Below, piece after piece: positions 27,835-36,282 of a stretch of DNA of 64,000 nucleotides (its first letter is position 1; every line of letters starts with the position of its first letter). The DNA is from Flavobacterium poyangense. GTDB taxonomy: Bacteria > Bacteroidota > Bacteroidia > Flavobacteriales > Flavobacteriaceae. Under the pieces are notes generated by a model, which saw only the letters and a program-made list of their open reading frames with translations, was not told the origin of the DNA and made no database searches. Where the stretch lies: positions 595,113 through 659,112 of the forward strand of contig NZ_JAALLN010000001.1 in assembly GCF_011751075.1 (NCBI RefSeq), given 5' to 3'. A program made the position numbers and the translations under genes.

Positions 27835-27864
27835 TTGCGTATCTCAAAAACAGTTGTACATTTG
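27835..27864 (+). promoter_or_regulatory. Promoter of tRNA-Glu
   Basis: TTG at 27835-27837, a 19-base spacer and TACATTTG at 27857-27864, an exact consensus, 19 bases before the tRNA. Confidence 0.85.
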
Positions 27865-27883
27865 CACCCGCAACAACAAAGCA

Positions 27884-27955
27884 GGCCCGTTCGTCTATCG
27901 GTTAGGACGCATGGTTTTCATCCATGTAAGAGCGGTTCGATTCCGCTACGGGCTA
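27884..27955 (+). tRNA. tRNA-Glu (TTC)
   Basis: A 72-nt cloverleaf: acceptor GGCCCGT with ACGGGCT, D arm GTCT/GGAC, anticodon stem CATGG/CCATG with loop TTTTCAT (anticodon TTC), T arm AGCGG TTCGATT CCGCT. The discriminator is A and CCA is not encoded. A hairpin terminator follows. Confidence 0.95.
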
Positions 27956-27962
27956 CTAAAAT

Positions 27963-27991
27963 AGAGCTTCAGAGAAATCTGAAGCTTTTTT
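27963..27991 (+). terminator. Terminator of tRNA-Glu
   Basis: Stem GAGCTTCAGA / TCTGAAGCTT with loop GAAA and a T-run. Nearly identical to the hairpin behind the tRNA-fMet genes. The following 28000-28310 is AT-rich without a gene. Confidence 0.85.
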
Positions 27992-28321
27992 GTTTTTAGT
28001 AGTTTTTATAAATTAAATCTATTTTTTTTTTTAAGGTAAAAATTCTCACGCAGATTTAGCAGATTACAGATCAAGCTCAAAAGATTACGCTACTATTTTT
28101 ATTTTGTAACAAGTTTAATTTACGTGTCGATTCCAAAAATTTAGGTAGACAATTAAAATAAATACAAGTACACGCTAGGCCACTAACACAAATCTTCCGA
28201 GAAATCCTCATTTTTTTTGCTTAAAGTCTTCTTTTTAATACGCCAGAAATGCAAATTTTCTACCCTAAAATTCAAAACAATTCTTAACAATTAAATAATA
28301 TAGTATTCTTAATAATTGAGT

Positions 28322-28350
28322 TTGTATTAATAAATGTTTTTATAAATTTG
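28322..28350 (+). promoter_or_regulatory. Promoter of the exported ASKHA-like gene
   Basis: TTG at 28322-28324, an 18-base spacer, TAAATTTG at 28343-28350. The gene starts at 28468, leaving a roughly 110-base AC-rich 5' leader. Confidence 0.7.
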
Positions 28351-28467
28351 CGCACTTCAAACAACAACCTACATTACCAACCCAAAACACTGATTTACAA
28401 TACAATAAAACAAAAACAACAACCTACAACCTTATTTAAAATTAAATTAACACACAACTAAATCCAA

Positions 28468-29565
28468 ATGTTTAAGAAAAACAAATCCCAAATTCTAATT
28501 TTTACTCTTTTAAATTTACTTTTTTCCATTAACTCATTTGCTCAAAAAAATGTTTATGCCGGAATTGAAATCGGACGAAGAGCTATAAAAGTCTCTGTTC
28601 TGGAAATAAATAACATTAAAAAAGCTGATTACAAAATTCTTTACTTTGCGGAAGAAAGAATTTCATTTGCCGACCATATTGCCGCTACCGGTGAAATCCC
28701 TCAGGATGATATCAACAGAACCAGTATTACAGTTGTGGATCAGTTAAAAAAAATAAAAACTGAATTTAAACTTTTAGAACAAAATATTTTTATAGTGGCT
28801 GCCAACGCTTTTGCTTCTGCCCGTAATATTGACGTTTTAAAAAACAAAATCACTACACTAACTGACAAAAATCTTGATGTACTAAATTCAGAAGAAGAAG
28901 AAGCCAGAATGTTAGTAAAAGGCGCCATCCCACCTGTTGATTACCCTAACGCCTTACTACTGGATATTGGCGCTCAAAGAACTAAAGGCGGGTACATTGA
29001 TGAACTTGAAGATGACAAACTGGAATTCATCCCTTTAGAGCTTAACTTTGGTACAATGACACTTACTGATGCCGTAAAAAAAACGGTTGCCAATCAAAAT
29101 CAGGTTAACGATATGTCGACCTATCAGCAAAAATCTTTTGATTATACTACTGTACTGCGCAAAAAGATAAAAGAAATGCTGGATACCAATCCGCTGTTAT
29201 TAAAAAAGGAAAAAATTTATCTATCGGGTGGAGCAGTTTGGGCCTTTGCCACTCTATACTACAATGAGAGCACTAAAGAACATTATGTTCCCTTAACCCT
29301 TGAAGACGTAATCAATTACGACGCAATCCTAAAGAATAATTTCAACAAATACAATTCGCTTGCTAAAACCAACCCGGATGCTGCCAGAGTTCTAAACACC
29401 TACAATCAAACTTATCTTATCTCGGCCAATAATATCCTGACGAGCTGTCTGGAAAGCATTCCAAATTTAGAAACAAAGAAAATTTTCTTTGTAAAGGAAG
29501 GAACAATAACCTGGCTGCTCTCGTATATTGTAGATCGTTCTAAAAAAGTAAATACTAATTTTTAA
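28468..29565 (+). CDS. Exported Ppx/GppA-like ASKHA-fold protein
   Basis: A 365-residue protein with a clear signal peptide (LLNLLFSINSFAQ, cleavage about 26). The mature part has actin-fold motifs of the Ppx/GppA type: phosphate-1 AGIEIGRRAIKVSVLEI (31-47), phosphate-2 LLLDIGAQRTKGGY (about 163-176) and an adenosine-type LSGGAVWA near 252. Ppx/GppA enzymes hydrolyse polyphosphate or pppGpp in the cytoplasm; an exported copy would face a compartment without ATP, so its substrate is unclear. It is a single gene with its own promoter and terminator. Confidence 0.78.
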   Translation: MFKKNKSQILIFTLLNLLFSINSFAQKNVYAGIEIGRRAIKVSVLEINNIKKADYKILYFAEERISFADHIAATGEIPQDDINRTSITVVDQLKKIKTEFKLLEQNIFIVAANAFASARNIDVLKNKITTLTDKNLDVLNSEEEEARMLVKGAIPPVDYPNALLLDIGAQRTKGGYIDELEDDKLEFIPLELNFGTMTLTDAVKKTVANQNQVNDMSTYQQKSFDYTTVLRKKIKEMLDTNPLLLKKEKIYLSGGAVWAFATLYYNESTKEHYVPLTLEDVINYDAILKNNFNKYNSLAKTNPDAARVLNTYNQTYLISANNILTSCLESIPNLETKKIFFVKEGTITWLLSYIVDRSKKVNTNF

Positions 29566-29636
29566 AGTATTTCTATTCGTCTGACAGCATTATCGGCTTA
29601 TTCGATTAATTTATCAGACGAAGAATAAAAAATTGC

Positions 29637-29691
29637 TACTTAGTTTGTCATTCCAAATAATAAGGAATAACAAACTAAGTATTTTTTTTTT
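29637..29691 (+). terminator. Rho-independent terminator
   Basis: Long stem ACTTAGTTTGT / ACAAACTAAGT with a second inner stem ATTCC / GGAAT, followed by ten T. It lies 72 bases past the ASKHA-like gene. Confidence 0.8.
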
Positions 29692-29757
29692 ACCTAAACG
29701 CAACTAAAACATTATTAACTAAAATCCCGGTCTTTCTAAACCACTCCTCACCAAGTC

Positions 29758-30225
29758 TTATTCTTTTTTCTTTAGCCGAAGACTATCCTTTTTTATAGAA
29801 TCTTTTTGCTGTTCTGTACTTTCTACTTTATTATTAATTTCATGTTCATTTATTGTATCGGTAGTACTTATTGCCGGCTCTCCATCTATGACTGCTTTTC
29901 CCATGCAGCTTGTTAAAGTGAAAACAAAACTCAATGCAAACAACGCCATTATTTTAATTGGCTTTACTCTAATTTGATTAAATCTGTTTCTTAAATTATT
30001 GTATTTAATACTTTCTGCCGTTTCAACTTGATTCGATTTAAAATGTCCGCAAATAGATTCTTTATTTGAATTTTCAACGAAATATTGCTGAATTTCCAGA
30101 GTATTCATTTTCGTAAAATCAATAACTGTTTTACTGCAAGAATCACAAAATCTGCCTTTACTATTAGGTGTCATTGAATTCCAGTTTTCACTACAAGGCT
30201 TTGGTATATTTATTTTATTTTCCAT
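29758..30225 (-). CDS. Cys-motif membrane or lipoprotein-like protein, unknown
   Basis: A 155-residue protein from the ATG at 30225; the frame extends six codons upstream only to a TTG. The N-terminal part has PKPCSENWNSMTPNSKGRFCDSCSKTVIDFT, a four-Cys motif (C, then CDSC) seen in many Bacteroidota proteins of unknown role and looking like a small metal site. A second Cys-His (ICGHF) follows. A membrane helix at about 92-106 (IMALFALSFVFTLTSC) and a charged tail follow. The Cys motif is therefore probably cytoplasmic. Confidence 0.72.
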   Translation of the reverse strand: MENKINIPKPCSENWNSMTPNSKGRFCDSCSKTVIDFTKMNTLEIQQYFVENSNKESICGHFKSNQVETAESIKYNNLRNRFNQIRVKPIKIMALFALSFVFTLTSCMGKAVIDGEPAISTTDTINEHEINNKVESTEQQKDSIKKDSLRLKKKE

Positions 30226-30433
30226 ATTGTTTCTAATTGACAAACCATTTAATTTGACTAAAATTATTCTGTATTATTTAAATTTTGGAATCTCAATAAA
30301 ACAATCATTGTGCCACTTAATTTCTAATGGTTTCTTTACCGTTAATTTTTAAATACTTCTCAAATTCTTCTTCTGAAAAGCTTTTAAGAAAAGTAAATTT
30401 AAATTCAAGCAAAACCTTTATTGCATGCTTTTT

Positions 30434-30883
30434 TTACACTTCAATTTGATAAATTCTTGACTCTTCTTCCCAGGGATGATAACCTTGTCCGATATACTTA
30501 AATCCATATTTTTCATAATAACCTATATGGTCAGTACATAAATTTAAGTGCTTAAATCCGAATGTTTTTGTATCTTCTTTAGCCTTTTCTATCAATAATG
30601 CTCCGTAAGCATTCCCTCTGTATTTCTCGTCAATATAAATAGCACAAATCCAAGGATACAAATCCATTCTACTTACAAAATCGTTTGTTATTAACCCTGC
30701 ACAGCCAATTATTTCCTCATTTAACTCTAAAAGATACCATTGTGGTAAAGGCTGTGTTGCCTGAATGCTATGTGAAATACAATTTTCATAAATCACAGGG
30801 GAAATTTCAGACCAACTTTCTTGTAAATACATTACAGCTTTTTCTTTATATTCCGGATTTTGCCTAACCGATATTATTCTCAT
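30434..30883 (-). CDS. GNAT family N-acetyltransferase
   Basis: A 149-residue acetyl-CoA-dependent transferase. The acceptor-side EEIIGCAGLITND, then ICAIYIDEKYRGNAYGALLIEKAKEDTKTFG carries the acetyl-CoA binding motif R/Q-x-x-G-x-A/G (YRGNAYG), and the C-terminal CTDHIGYYEKYGFKYIGQGYHPW is typical. The substrate cannot be predicted. It stands alone, minus strand, between unrelated genes. Confidence 0.9.
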   Translation of the reverse strand: MRIISVRQNPEYKEKAVMYLQESWSEISPVIYENCISHSIQATQPLPQWYLLELNEEIIGCAGLITNDFVSRMDLYPWICAIYIDEKYRGNAYGALLIEKAKEDTKTFGFKHLNLCTDHIGYYEKYGFKYIGQGYHPWEEESRIYQIEV

Positions 30884-31084
30884 TTAATTTAATTTATTTT
30901 TTTTACTGTATCCTTTTCCCAAAAAGAAACATTACGTCCGGCGGTTTTAAACTAGTTGGAAAATTGAAGCAAATTATTTCTTACTGCCCGAACGTAACAA
31001 ATATAATAAAACTAACCACTTATATTCTGAAACTTCCTACTTTCTGAATCCTAGAAAAACCTGAAACCAAATTATTTTACCCCG

Positions 31085-31265
31085 TTAGGTGTACTTATTT
31101 TTGAACATATAAAAACATCGTTTTGAGAACGAAAAAAGGCGTTTCACTTATTTAAATCCTCATAGTTTGACTATTTGATAGAAATAAATTTCTCTTTTAA
31201 ACTCTTTTATACTCTTTTATAAGCAAAGCCTATGTTTCTATTTGCTCAAAAATAACTACACCCAA
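31085..31265. mobile_element. MITE-like element, 181 bp, terminal inverted repeats
   Basis: About 22-bp terminal inverted repeats with three mismatches: left core GGTGTACTTATTTTTGA at 31088-31104, right core TCAAAAATAACTACACC at 31246-31262. Inside are tandem ACTCTTTTAT copies and no ORF. The target-site duplication is not clear. It fills the 408-bp gap between the GNAT and DUF4421 genes. Confidence 0.6.
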
Positions 31266-31291
31266 TAGCTTTAACTATTTAGAGAATAACA

Positions 31292-32254
31292 TCACTTATT
31301 TAAAATCCGTAGCGGTAGTTTAGAATCCAATCTCCATATATAACCAATTTGGAAATTCCCTGAGGCCAAACCAATACTATTACCATTACTGCCAGTATTA
31401 CCCGAGGTATTACCCGAGAAAGAAGAAAATATCAGATTATTGATGTAGTACAACCCAAGAGACCATTTTTCTTTATTGTATCCTAAAGACATTCTGGGGA
31501 AAAAAGTAGGATAGATTTCTATCTTTTCTTTTCCAAAATCATTTATTCTTTCGGTGCCAAAGTTGACTCCCATTGTTGCCGACCCGCTGGCAAACCATCT
31601 TTTGCTGATGGCCCAGGTATACGCATACCCTGCGCTTACACCAAACTGAAAGTTGCGCAAGGAGTTTCTAGATTTGTGTACAAAAGAGCTGTCGGAGCCT
31701 ATTTTTGTAAAATAAACGCCCCCTCCCGCCAAAAAACTTCCGGCAGATTTTAATTGCCTTTCGTTTTGATTAAAAGCAGCTTTGTAAGAGAACTTTTTAT
31801 TGTTAAAAATATATTGCCCAAAAGCTCCATACTGCTGAATATTCAGATCAGGATATAATTGTATGTTTTTATCGGACTTATCTGCGCTATAAAAGCCTCG
31901 GTATTTTTGAATGAAAAGATCCACCGTAAACTTACGCCCATAGTGATGAATCTGAAAATCGAAGGCTTTTGTTCTTCCTTTTTTATCATCTTTCAGAAAA
32001 CCCAAACCATAACCGTAACTAAAATTGATTATGGTATTGTGTATCGAAACTCCCAAGCCCAGATTCATTGGGATATTGGGCATGAATTTTTTCATTTCTC
32101 CATCGGTTTCCTGTTCCAGTGAAATAAATTTCATAGACAGATAGGACGTCACAGAAAGGGTATTATCGTAGGGTTTAATATAGGTCGTATCAATTTGTGC
32201 ATTGCAAAAAAGAGGAACCATTAAAAGCAATAAAAAAGAAAAATAGGATTTCAT
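31292..32254 (-). CDS. DUF4421 family outer-membrane protein
   Basis: A 320-residue exported protein: signal peptide FLLLLMVPLFCNAQ, then TTYIKPYDNTLSVTSYLSMKF and an alternating beta-strand pattern ending in an aromatic strand (NFQIGYIWRLDSKLPLRI). The features ISLEQ, IHHYGRKFTVDLFIQKYRGFY and ARGGGVYF-like GGGVYFTK fit the Bacteroidota family DUF4421, a predicted barrel of unknown function. It is divergent from the FAH-family gene across 224 bp. Confidence 0.82.
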   Translation of the reverse strand: MKSYFSFLLLLMVPLFCNAQIDTTYIKPYDNTLSVTSYLSMKFISLEQETDGEMKKFMPNIPMNLGLGVSIHNTIINFSYGYGLGFLKDDKKGRTKAFDFQIHHYGRKFTVDLFIQKYRGFYSADKSDKNIQLYPDLNIQQYGAFGQYIFNNKKFSYKAAFNQNERQLKSAGSFLAGGGVYFTKIGSDSSFVHKSRNSLRNFQFGVSAGYAYTWAISKRWFASGSATMGVNFGTERINDFGKEKIEIYPTFFPRMSLGYNKEKWSLGLYYINNLIFSSFSGNTSGNTGSNGNSIGLASGNFQIGYIWRLDSKLPLRILNK

Positions 32255-32478
32255 TATGTTGTCAGACAGAAAATAATTGTGGCTATTACTTCGGGCATTA
32301 CTGTTAAAACAAAAATATAAGTAAAAACAGAAGAAACCTCTTTTGATGAGTAGTTTTTTGTACGGTTATTATTTTATATATTCGTTCAGCACATAAAAAA
32401 CTACTTTAAAAATCAAAATCAACTAATAATCAGTTAGTTAATTTTAAAACTAACACAAAAACTAAATTAAGTACTACA

Positions 32479-33471
32479 ATGAAACTAGCATCGATAGATA
32501 ACAACACCAGAGACGGAGAATTGGTTGTTGTAAATAAAGAACTGACAAAAGCCATTCGGGTTCCTGAAATTGCTTCAACTATGCAACAAGCGATCGATAA
32601 TTGGACCGCTAATGAAAACAAACTTCAAACTATTTACGAGCAATTAAACTCAGGTAAACTGACAGACGGTATCTTCGATTTTGACTCTGTACGTGTTTTA
32701 GCTCCAATTCCAAGAGCGTATCACTGGGCAGACGGAAGCGCTTATGTAACCCATGTTGAACTTGTTCGAAAAGCAAGAAACGCAGAGCTTCCGGAATCTT
32801 TTTGGACAGATCCTTTAATGTATATGGGAGCTTCAGATGCTTTTATTGGAGCTCATGATGCGATAGAAATTGAAAATGAAGAATGGGGAATTGATTTTGA
32901 ATCGGAAGTTGCTGTGATCACAGATGATGTTCCGGCTGGTGTAAGTGCTGCAGAAGCCTTAAATCACATTAAATTTGTAACCATCATTAACGATGTTTCG
33001 TTAAGAAATCTAATTCCAAACGAACTATCTAAACAATTCGGATTCTATCAATCTAAACCTTGGACTTCTTTTGCTCCGGTTATCGTTTCTGTAGACGAAT
33101 TGAAAGACGAATTTATCGACGGTAAACTGCATTTACCATTGATATCCACATTAAACGGTGAAATTATCGGGACTCCAAATGCGGGTATCGATATGACATT
33201 TGGTTTTGGAGAATTAATCGCTCACGCAGCAAAAACCCGTTCATTGATGGCCGGTACCGTTATTGGTTCGGGAACAGTGGCCAATCAGGGAAGCCCGACA
33301 GGGTCCAGCTGTATTGCAGAAATCAGATGTCTGGAAACCATAAAAGACGGAAAACCTTCTACTCCTTTTATGAAATTCGGAGACCAAATTGAAATCGAAA
33401 TGAAAAACGCTGCCGGTGCTTCTTTGTTTGGTAAAATCAATCAAAAAGTAAAAAAATACGAAAAGAAATAA
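32479..33471 (+). CDS. Fumarylacetoacetate hydrolase family protein
   Basis: A 330-residue cytoplasmic FAH-superfamily enzyme. A lid-like N-terminal region (1-110) is followed by the catalytic fold with metal-binding acidic residues in GIDFESEVAVITDDV (E-x-E, then D), FVTIINDVSLRNL and GTVIGSGTVANQGS. Members hydrolyse or decarboxylate beta-diketo or acylpyruvate compounds, for example in tyrosine or aromatic breakdown. Neither neighbour suggests which. A terminator follows at 33500. A weak -7 box TATATTCG lies at 32377-32384. Confidence 0.88.
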   Translation: MKLASIDNNTRDGELVVVNKELTKAIRVPEIASTMQQAIDNWTANENKLQTIYEQLNSGKLTDGIFDFDSVRVLAPIPRAYHWADGSAYVTHVELVRKARNAELPESFWTDPLMYMGASDAFIGAHDAIEIENEEWGIDFESEVAVITDDVPAGVSAAEALNHIKFVTIINDVSLRNLIPNELSKQFGFYQSKPWTSFAPVIVSVDELKDEFIDGKLHLPLISTLNGEIIGTPNAGIDMTFGFGELIAHAAKTRSLMAGTVIGSGTVANQGSPTGSSCIAEIRCLETIKDGKPSTPFMKFGDQIEIEMKNAAGASLFGKINQKVKKYEKK

Positions 33472-33499
33472 TTTACAATTACAGTATTTAACATTAATG

Positions 33500-33537
33500 A
33501 GCCCTATTTGATTTATTCAGATAGGGCTTATTTTTTT
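33500..33537 (+). terminator. Rho-independent terminator
   Basis: Perfect stem AGCCCTAT / ATAGGGCT with a 13-base loop and a run of T, 28 bases past the FAH-family gene. The following 33540-33772 is AT-rich, without a gene. Confidence 0.85.
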
Positions 33538-33772
33538 ACATCTTTCTTTAAATGGCACTATACTTCAGTAATTCTATTGCAATTCACCTTCGGATTATTT
33601 GATTTTATTGCTTTTAAATTTGGTTTCTTTTTTTGTTTTCAAAACTATGTTTCTATGTGTTAAAAAATAATTACGTTCAATAAGTTAAAACTTAATATAT
33701 TAGCTTAACATTCTAGACACTGATTCAAAATCATTTATCTAAAAAACCAACAACCAAAGAAACCAAACTCCC

Positions 33773-35299
33773 ATGACTAAAAAGACAATTATTTTAATTG
33801 GGTTCATAATTCTAAAATTTGTTTTGCAATATGTTTTACTAAGTCCGGAGTATGACTTACAACGTGACGAATACCTCCATCTCGATCAGGCACATCATTT
33901 GGCCTGGGGTTATTTATCGGTTCCGCCTGTAACTTCCTGGTTTTCTTATATCATCTTTTTACTCGGAAATACCGTTTTCTGGGTAAAGTTTTTCCCTGCT
34001 CTGTTTGGTGTTTTAACGCTTGTCGTAGTCTGGAAAACGATCGAAACTCTAAAAGGGAACTTATACGCCTTACTTTTAGGTGCTACTTGTATTTTATTTT
34101 CGTCATTATTGCGAATCAATATGTTGTATCAGCCTAATTCGTTAGATGTATTGTGTTGGACTGCATTTTATTATGTTGTCATTCTGTACATCACCACCGA
34201 AAACAGTAAATGGTTTTATATTGGTGCTATTGTATTTGCTTTTGGGTTCTTAAACAAATACAATATTCTCTTCCTGCTAATCGGTCTCTTGCCTGCTCTT
34301 TTGCTTTCACATCAAAGACGAATTTTGACACAGAAAAAACTTTACTTTGCCCTGATTCTTGGATTGCTTCTGATTCTGCCCAATCTTTTATGGCAATACA
34401 ACAATCAGTTTCCCATTATCCATCATATGAAAGAACTAGCCGAAACACAGCTGGTCAATGTGGATCGTATCGGATTTTTGAAAGAACAATTGCTGTTTTT
34501 TATCGGCGCTTTTCCCGTGATTCTTTTTGCTTTATATGCCTTGCTATTTTATAAGCCGTTCGTAAAATATAAACTCTTCTTTACCTCTATAATTTTCACT
34601 CTTATCGTTTTCCTATACTTCAAAGCCAAAGCCTATTATGCCATTGGTCTCTATCCTATTTATATTGCTTTTGGAGCTGTTTTTCTTTCGGACATACTGA
34701 AATCAGGATGGAAACGGTATTTACAACCTCTGTTTATTCTAATTCCGCTATTGTTTTTTATACCAATGTACGATTTGGCTTTTCCGAATAAGAGCCCGGA
34801 ATATATCGTAAAACACTCCGAAAAATATAAAAAACTGGGCATGCTGCGTTGGGAAGACGGAAAAGATCATGCGCTACCCCAGGATTTTGCCGATATGTTA
34901 GGCTGGAAAGAACTCGCCCACAAAACCGATTCGGTATACACCACTTTAGCAAACCAAAAAGAAACGCTTGTCCTATGTGACAACTACGGACAGGCCGGAG
35001 CGATTAATTATTACTCCAAAAAAGGAATCAAAGCCGTTTCTTTTAATGCCGATTATGTCAATTGGTTTAATCTTGACATAAAGTATAAAAACCTCATCAG
35101 AGTGAAAGAATACGAAGAAGATAATAACGAGTTTAAAGAAACCGGTCCGTATTTTAAGACATCACAGATTGCGGGTAAGATAACCAATCCATATGCTCGT
35201 GAGTACGGAACCACTATTTTTGTATTTACTGCCGCAAAAGTCAATATCAACAAAAGAATAGAACAGGAAATTAAAGAGGAGAAAGATTATAGTAAGTAA
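33773..35299 (+). CDS. Family 39-type glycosyltransferase (ArnT/PMT-like), polytopic membrane protein
   Basis: A 508-residue protein with about ten membrane helices in residues 5-345 and a soluble C-terminal domain from about 365. The first periplasmic loop has the acidic motif SPEYDLQRDEYLHLDQAHHLAWGY, the DxxE-type metal/donor site of GT-C enzymes of the PMT_2/ArnT group, which use polyprenyl-phosphate sugars. Acceptor unknown; lipid A or a glycan is possible. It is a single gene directly upstream of tRNA-fMet copy 2. Confidence 0.87.
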   Translation: MTKKTIILIGFIILKFVLQYVLLSPEYDLQRDEYLHLDQAHHLAWGYLSVPPVTSWFSYIIFLLGNTVFWVKFFPALFGVLTLVVVWKTIETLKGNLYALLLGATCILFSSLLRINMLYQPNSLDVLCWTAFYYVVILYITTENSKWFYIGAIVFAFGFLNKYNILFLLIGLLPALLLSHQRRILTQKKLYFALILGLLLILPNLLWQYNNQFPIIHHMKELAETQLVNVDRIGFLKEQLLFFIGAFPVILFALYALLFYKPFVKYKLFFTSIIFTLIVFLYFKAKAYYAIGLYPIYIAFGAVFLSDILKSGWKRYLQPLFILIPLLFFIPMYDLAFPNKSPEYIVKHSEKYKKLGMLRWEDGKDHALPQDFADMLGWKELAHKTDSVYTTLANQKETLVLCDNYGQAGAINYYSKKGIKAVSFNADYVNWFNLDIKYKNLIRVKEYEEDNNEFKETGPYFKTSQIAGKITNPYAREYGTTIFVFTAAKVNINKRIEQEIKEEKDYSK

Positions 35300-35397
35300 A
35301 ACACTAATAACCGCCAATAATCAACATTTATAAACCGCTAAAGACTAATCAACTATCTCTTTTCTCCAAATAAAAACAAAAAAAAGCACTAATTCCT

Positions 35398-35427
35398 TTG
35401 CATAACTGTATTTAGTGTGTATCTTTG
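35398..35427 (+). promoter_or_regulatory. Promoter of tRNA-fMet copy 2
   Basis: TTG at 35398-35400, a 19-base spacer, TATCTTTG at 35420-35427. The sequence from this box into the tRNA is identical to copy 1 at 22515. Confidence 0.85.
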
Positions 35428-35439
35428 CACCCGAAACAT

Positions 35440-35512
35440 CGCGGGATAGAGCAGTAGGCAGCTCGTCGGGCTCATAACCCGAAGGTCACAGGTTCGAGTC
35501 CTGTTCCCGCTA
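35440..35512 (+). tRNA. tRNA-fMet (CAT), initiator, second identical copy
   Basis: Identical over all 73 nt to 22535-22607: C1 opposite T72, three G-C pairs in the anticodon stem and CAT anticodon. It is the head of the GIY-YIG tandem array; the downstream copies hold only its 3' half. Confidence 0.95.
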
Positions 35513-35516
35513 CTAA

Positions 35517-35548
35517 GAAAAACACCACTTTATAAGTTGGTGTTTTTT
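35517..35548 (+). terminator. Terminator of tRNA-fMet copy 2
   Basis: Stem AACACCA / TGGTGTT extended by CTT / AAG with one bulge, followed by TTTTTT. The same hairpin is repeated at 35883-35914 in the second unit. Confidence 0.8.
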
Positions 35549-35568
35549 CGTTTATAACACTTTTTACT

Positions 35569-35823
35569 ATGGAAAATTTTGTTGTTTACATTCTTTATTC
35601 TGAAAAATTCAATAAAAGTTACACGGGTTTTACATCTAATTTAATTCAAAGATTTAAATCTCATAATCTTCTTGAAACAAAAGGATACACTCTAAAATTC
35701 AGGCCTTGGAAAGTAATCTATGTTGAATTTTTCAATTCCAAAGTTGAAGCAATGAAAAAAGAAAAGTATTTAAAATCAGGTATAGGAAGAGAATTTGTTA
35801 AAAATTTAATTCAAAACTTATAG
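35569..35823 (+). CDS. GIY-YIG nuclease family protein, copy 1
   Basis: An 84-residue single-domain GIY-YIG endonuclease. Motif residues: YIL (7-9) and YTG (18-20) for GIY and YIG, R28 (NLIQRFKSHN), and the catalytic-type Glu E60 in KVEAMKKEKYLKSG. This is the short UrI/YhbQ-like type without a DNA-binding domain. It lies 57 bp after tRNA-fMet, behind the tRNA terminator, and ends four bases before a tRNA-like 3' copy. The family cuts DNA; a role in spreading the repeat unit is inference. Confidence 0.88.
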   Translation: MENFVVYILYSEKFNKSYTGFTSNLIQRFKSHNLLETKGYTLKFRPWKVIYVEFFNSKVEAMKKEKYLKSGIGREFVKNLIQNL

Positions 35824-35826
35824 ACC

Positions 35827-35878
35827 GGAGGGCTCATATCCGCCGCGGCGGACACAGGTTCGAGTCCTGTTCCCGCTA
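35827..35878 (+). repeat. tRNA-fMet 3'-half-derived repeat, locus 2 copy 1
   Basis: GGAGGGCTCATA, then TCCGCCGCGGCGGA, then the unchanged tRNA T arm and acceptor 3' end (…GTTCCCGCTA). The 14-bp palindrome replaces the 3' anticodon stem and variable loop, so it cannot form a normal tRNA. Confidence 0.88.
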
Positions 35879-35934
35879 CTAAGAAAAACACCACTTTATA
35901 AGTTGGTGTTTTTTCGTTTATAACACTTTTTACT

Positions 35935-36189
35935 ATGGAAAATTTTGTTGTTTACATTCTTTATTCTGAAAAATTCAATAAAAGTTACACGGGTTTTACA
36001 TCTAATTTAATTCAAAGATTTAAATCTCATAATCTTCTTGAAACAAAAGGATACACTCTAAAATTTAGGCCTTGGAAAGTAATCTATGTTGAATTTTTCA
36101 ATTCCAAAGTTGAAGCAATGAAAAGAGAAAAGTATTTAAAATCAGGTATAGGAAGAGAATTTGTTAAAAATTTAATTCAAAACTTATAG
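35935..36189 (+). CDS. GIY-YIG nuclease family protein, copy 2
   Basis: 84 residues, identical to copy 1 except K64 to R (AMKREKYLKSG). All GIY-YIG motif residues are kept. The near identity at DNA level, including silent sites, shows a recent duplication of the whole 366-bp unit. It is followed four bases later by another tRNA-like 3' copy. Confidence 0.88.
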   Translation: MENFVVYILYSEKFNKSYTGFTSNLIQRFKSHNLLETKGYTLKFRPWKVIYVEFFNSKVEAMKREKYLKSGIGREFVKNLIQNL

Positions 36190-36192
36190 TCC

Positions 36193-36244
36193 GGAGGGCT
36201 CATATCCGCCGCGGCGGACACAGGTTCGAGTCCTGTTCCCGCTA
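36193..36244 (+). repeat. tRNA-fMet 3'-half-derived repeat, locus 2 copy 2
   Basis: The same 52-bp structure as 35827-35878, without changes. It is followed by an AAGCTTCAGAG-type hairpin, the terminator seen at locus 1, so the original downstream end of the tRNA transcription unit seems to be here. Confidence 0.88.
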
Positions 36245-36249
36245 CTAAA

Positions 36250-36282
36250 AGTAAAGCTTCAGAGAAATCTGAGGCTTTTTTT
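36250..36282 (+). terminator. Terminator at the end of the GIY-YIG array
   Basis: AAAGCTTCAGA, loop GAAA, TCTGAGGCTTT, then a T-run. Same family as the hairpin behind tRNA-fMet copy 1. The following 36283-36515 is AT-rich with no gene. Confidence 0.8.

Larger units (their letters stand above)
35513..36244 (+). mobile_element. Two tandem 366-bp GIY-YIG/tRNA-3' units
   Basis: Units 35513-35878 and 35879-36244. Each contains, in order, the last bases after the tRNA end, a GTTGGTGTTTTTT terminator hairpin, a GIY-YIG ORF of 84 codons, and a tRNA-fMet 3'-half copy with the palindrome TCCGCCGCGGCGGA. The units differ at only a few positions. The array starts exactly after the tRNA discriminator base, as if a unit inserts at the tRNA 3' end and recreates that end each time. 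Confidence 0.75.
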
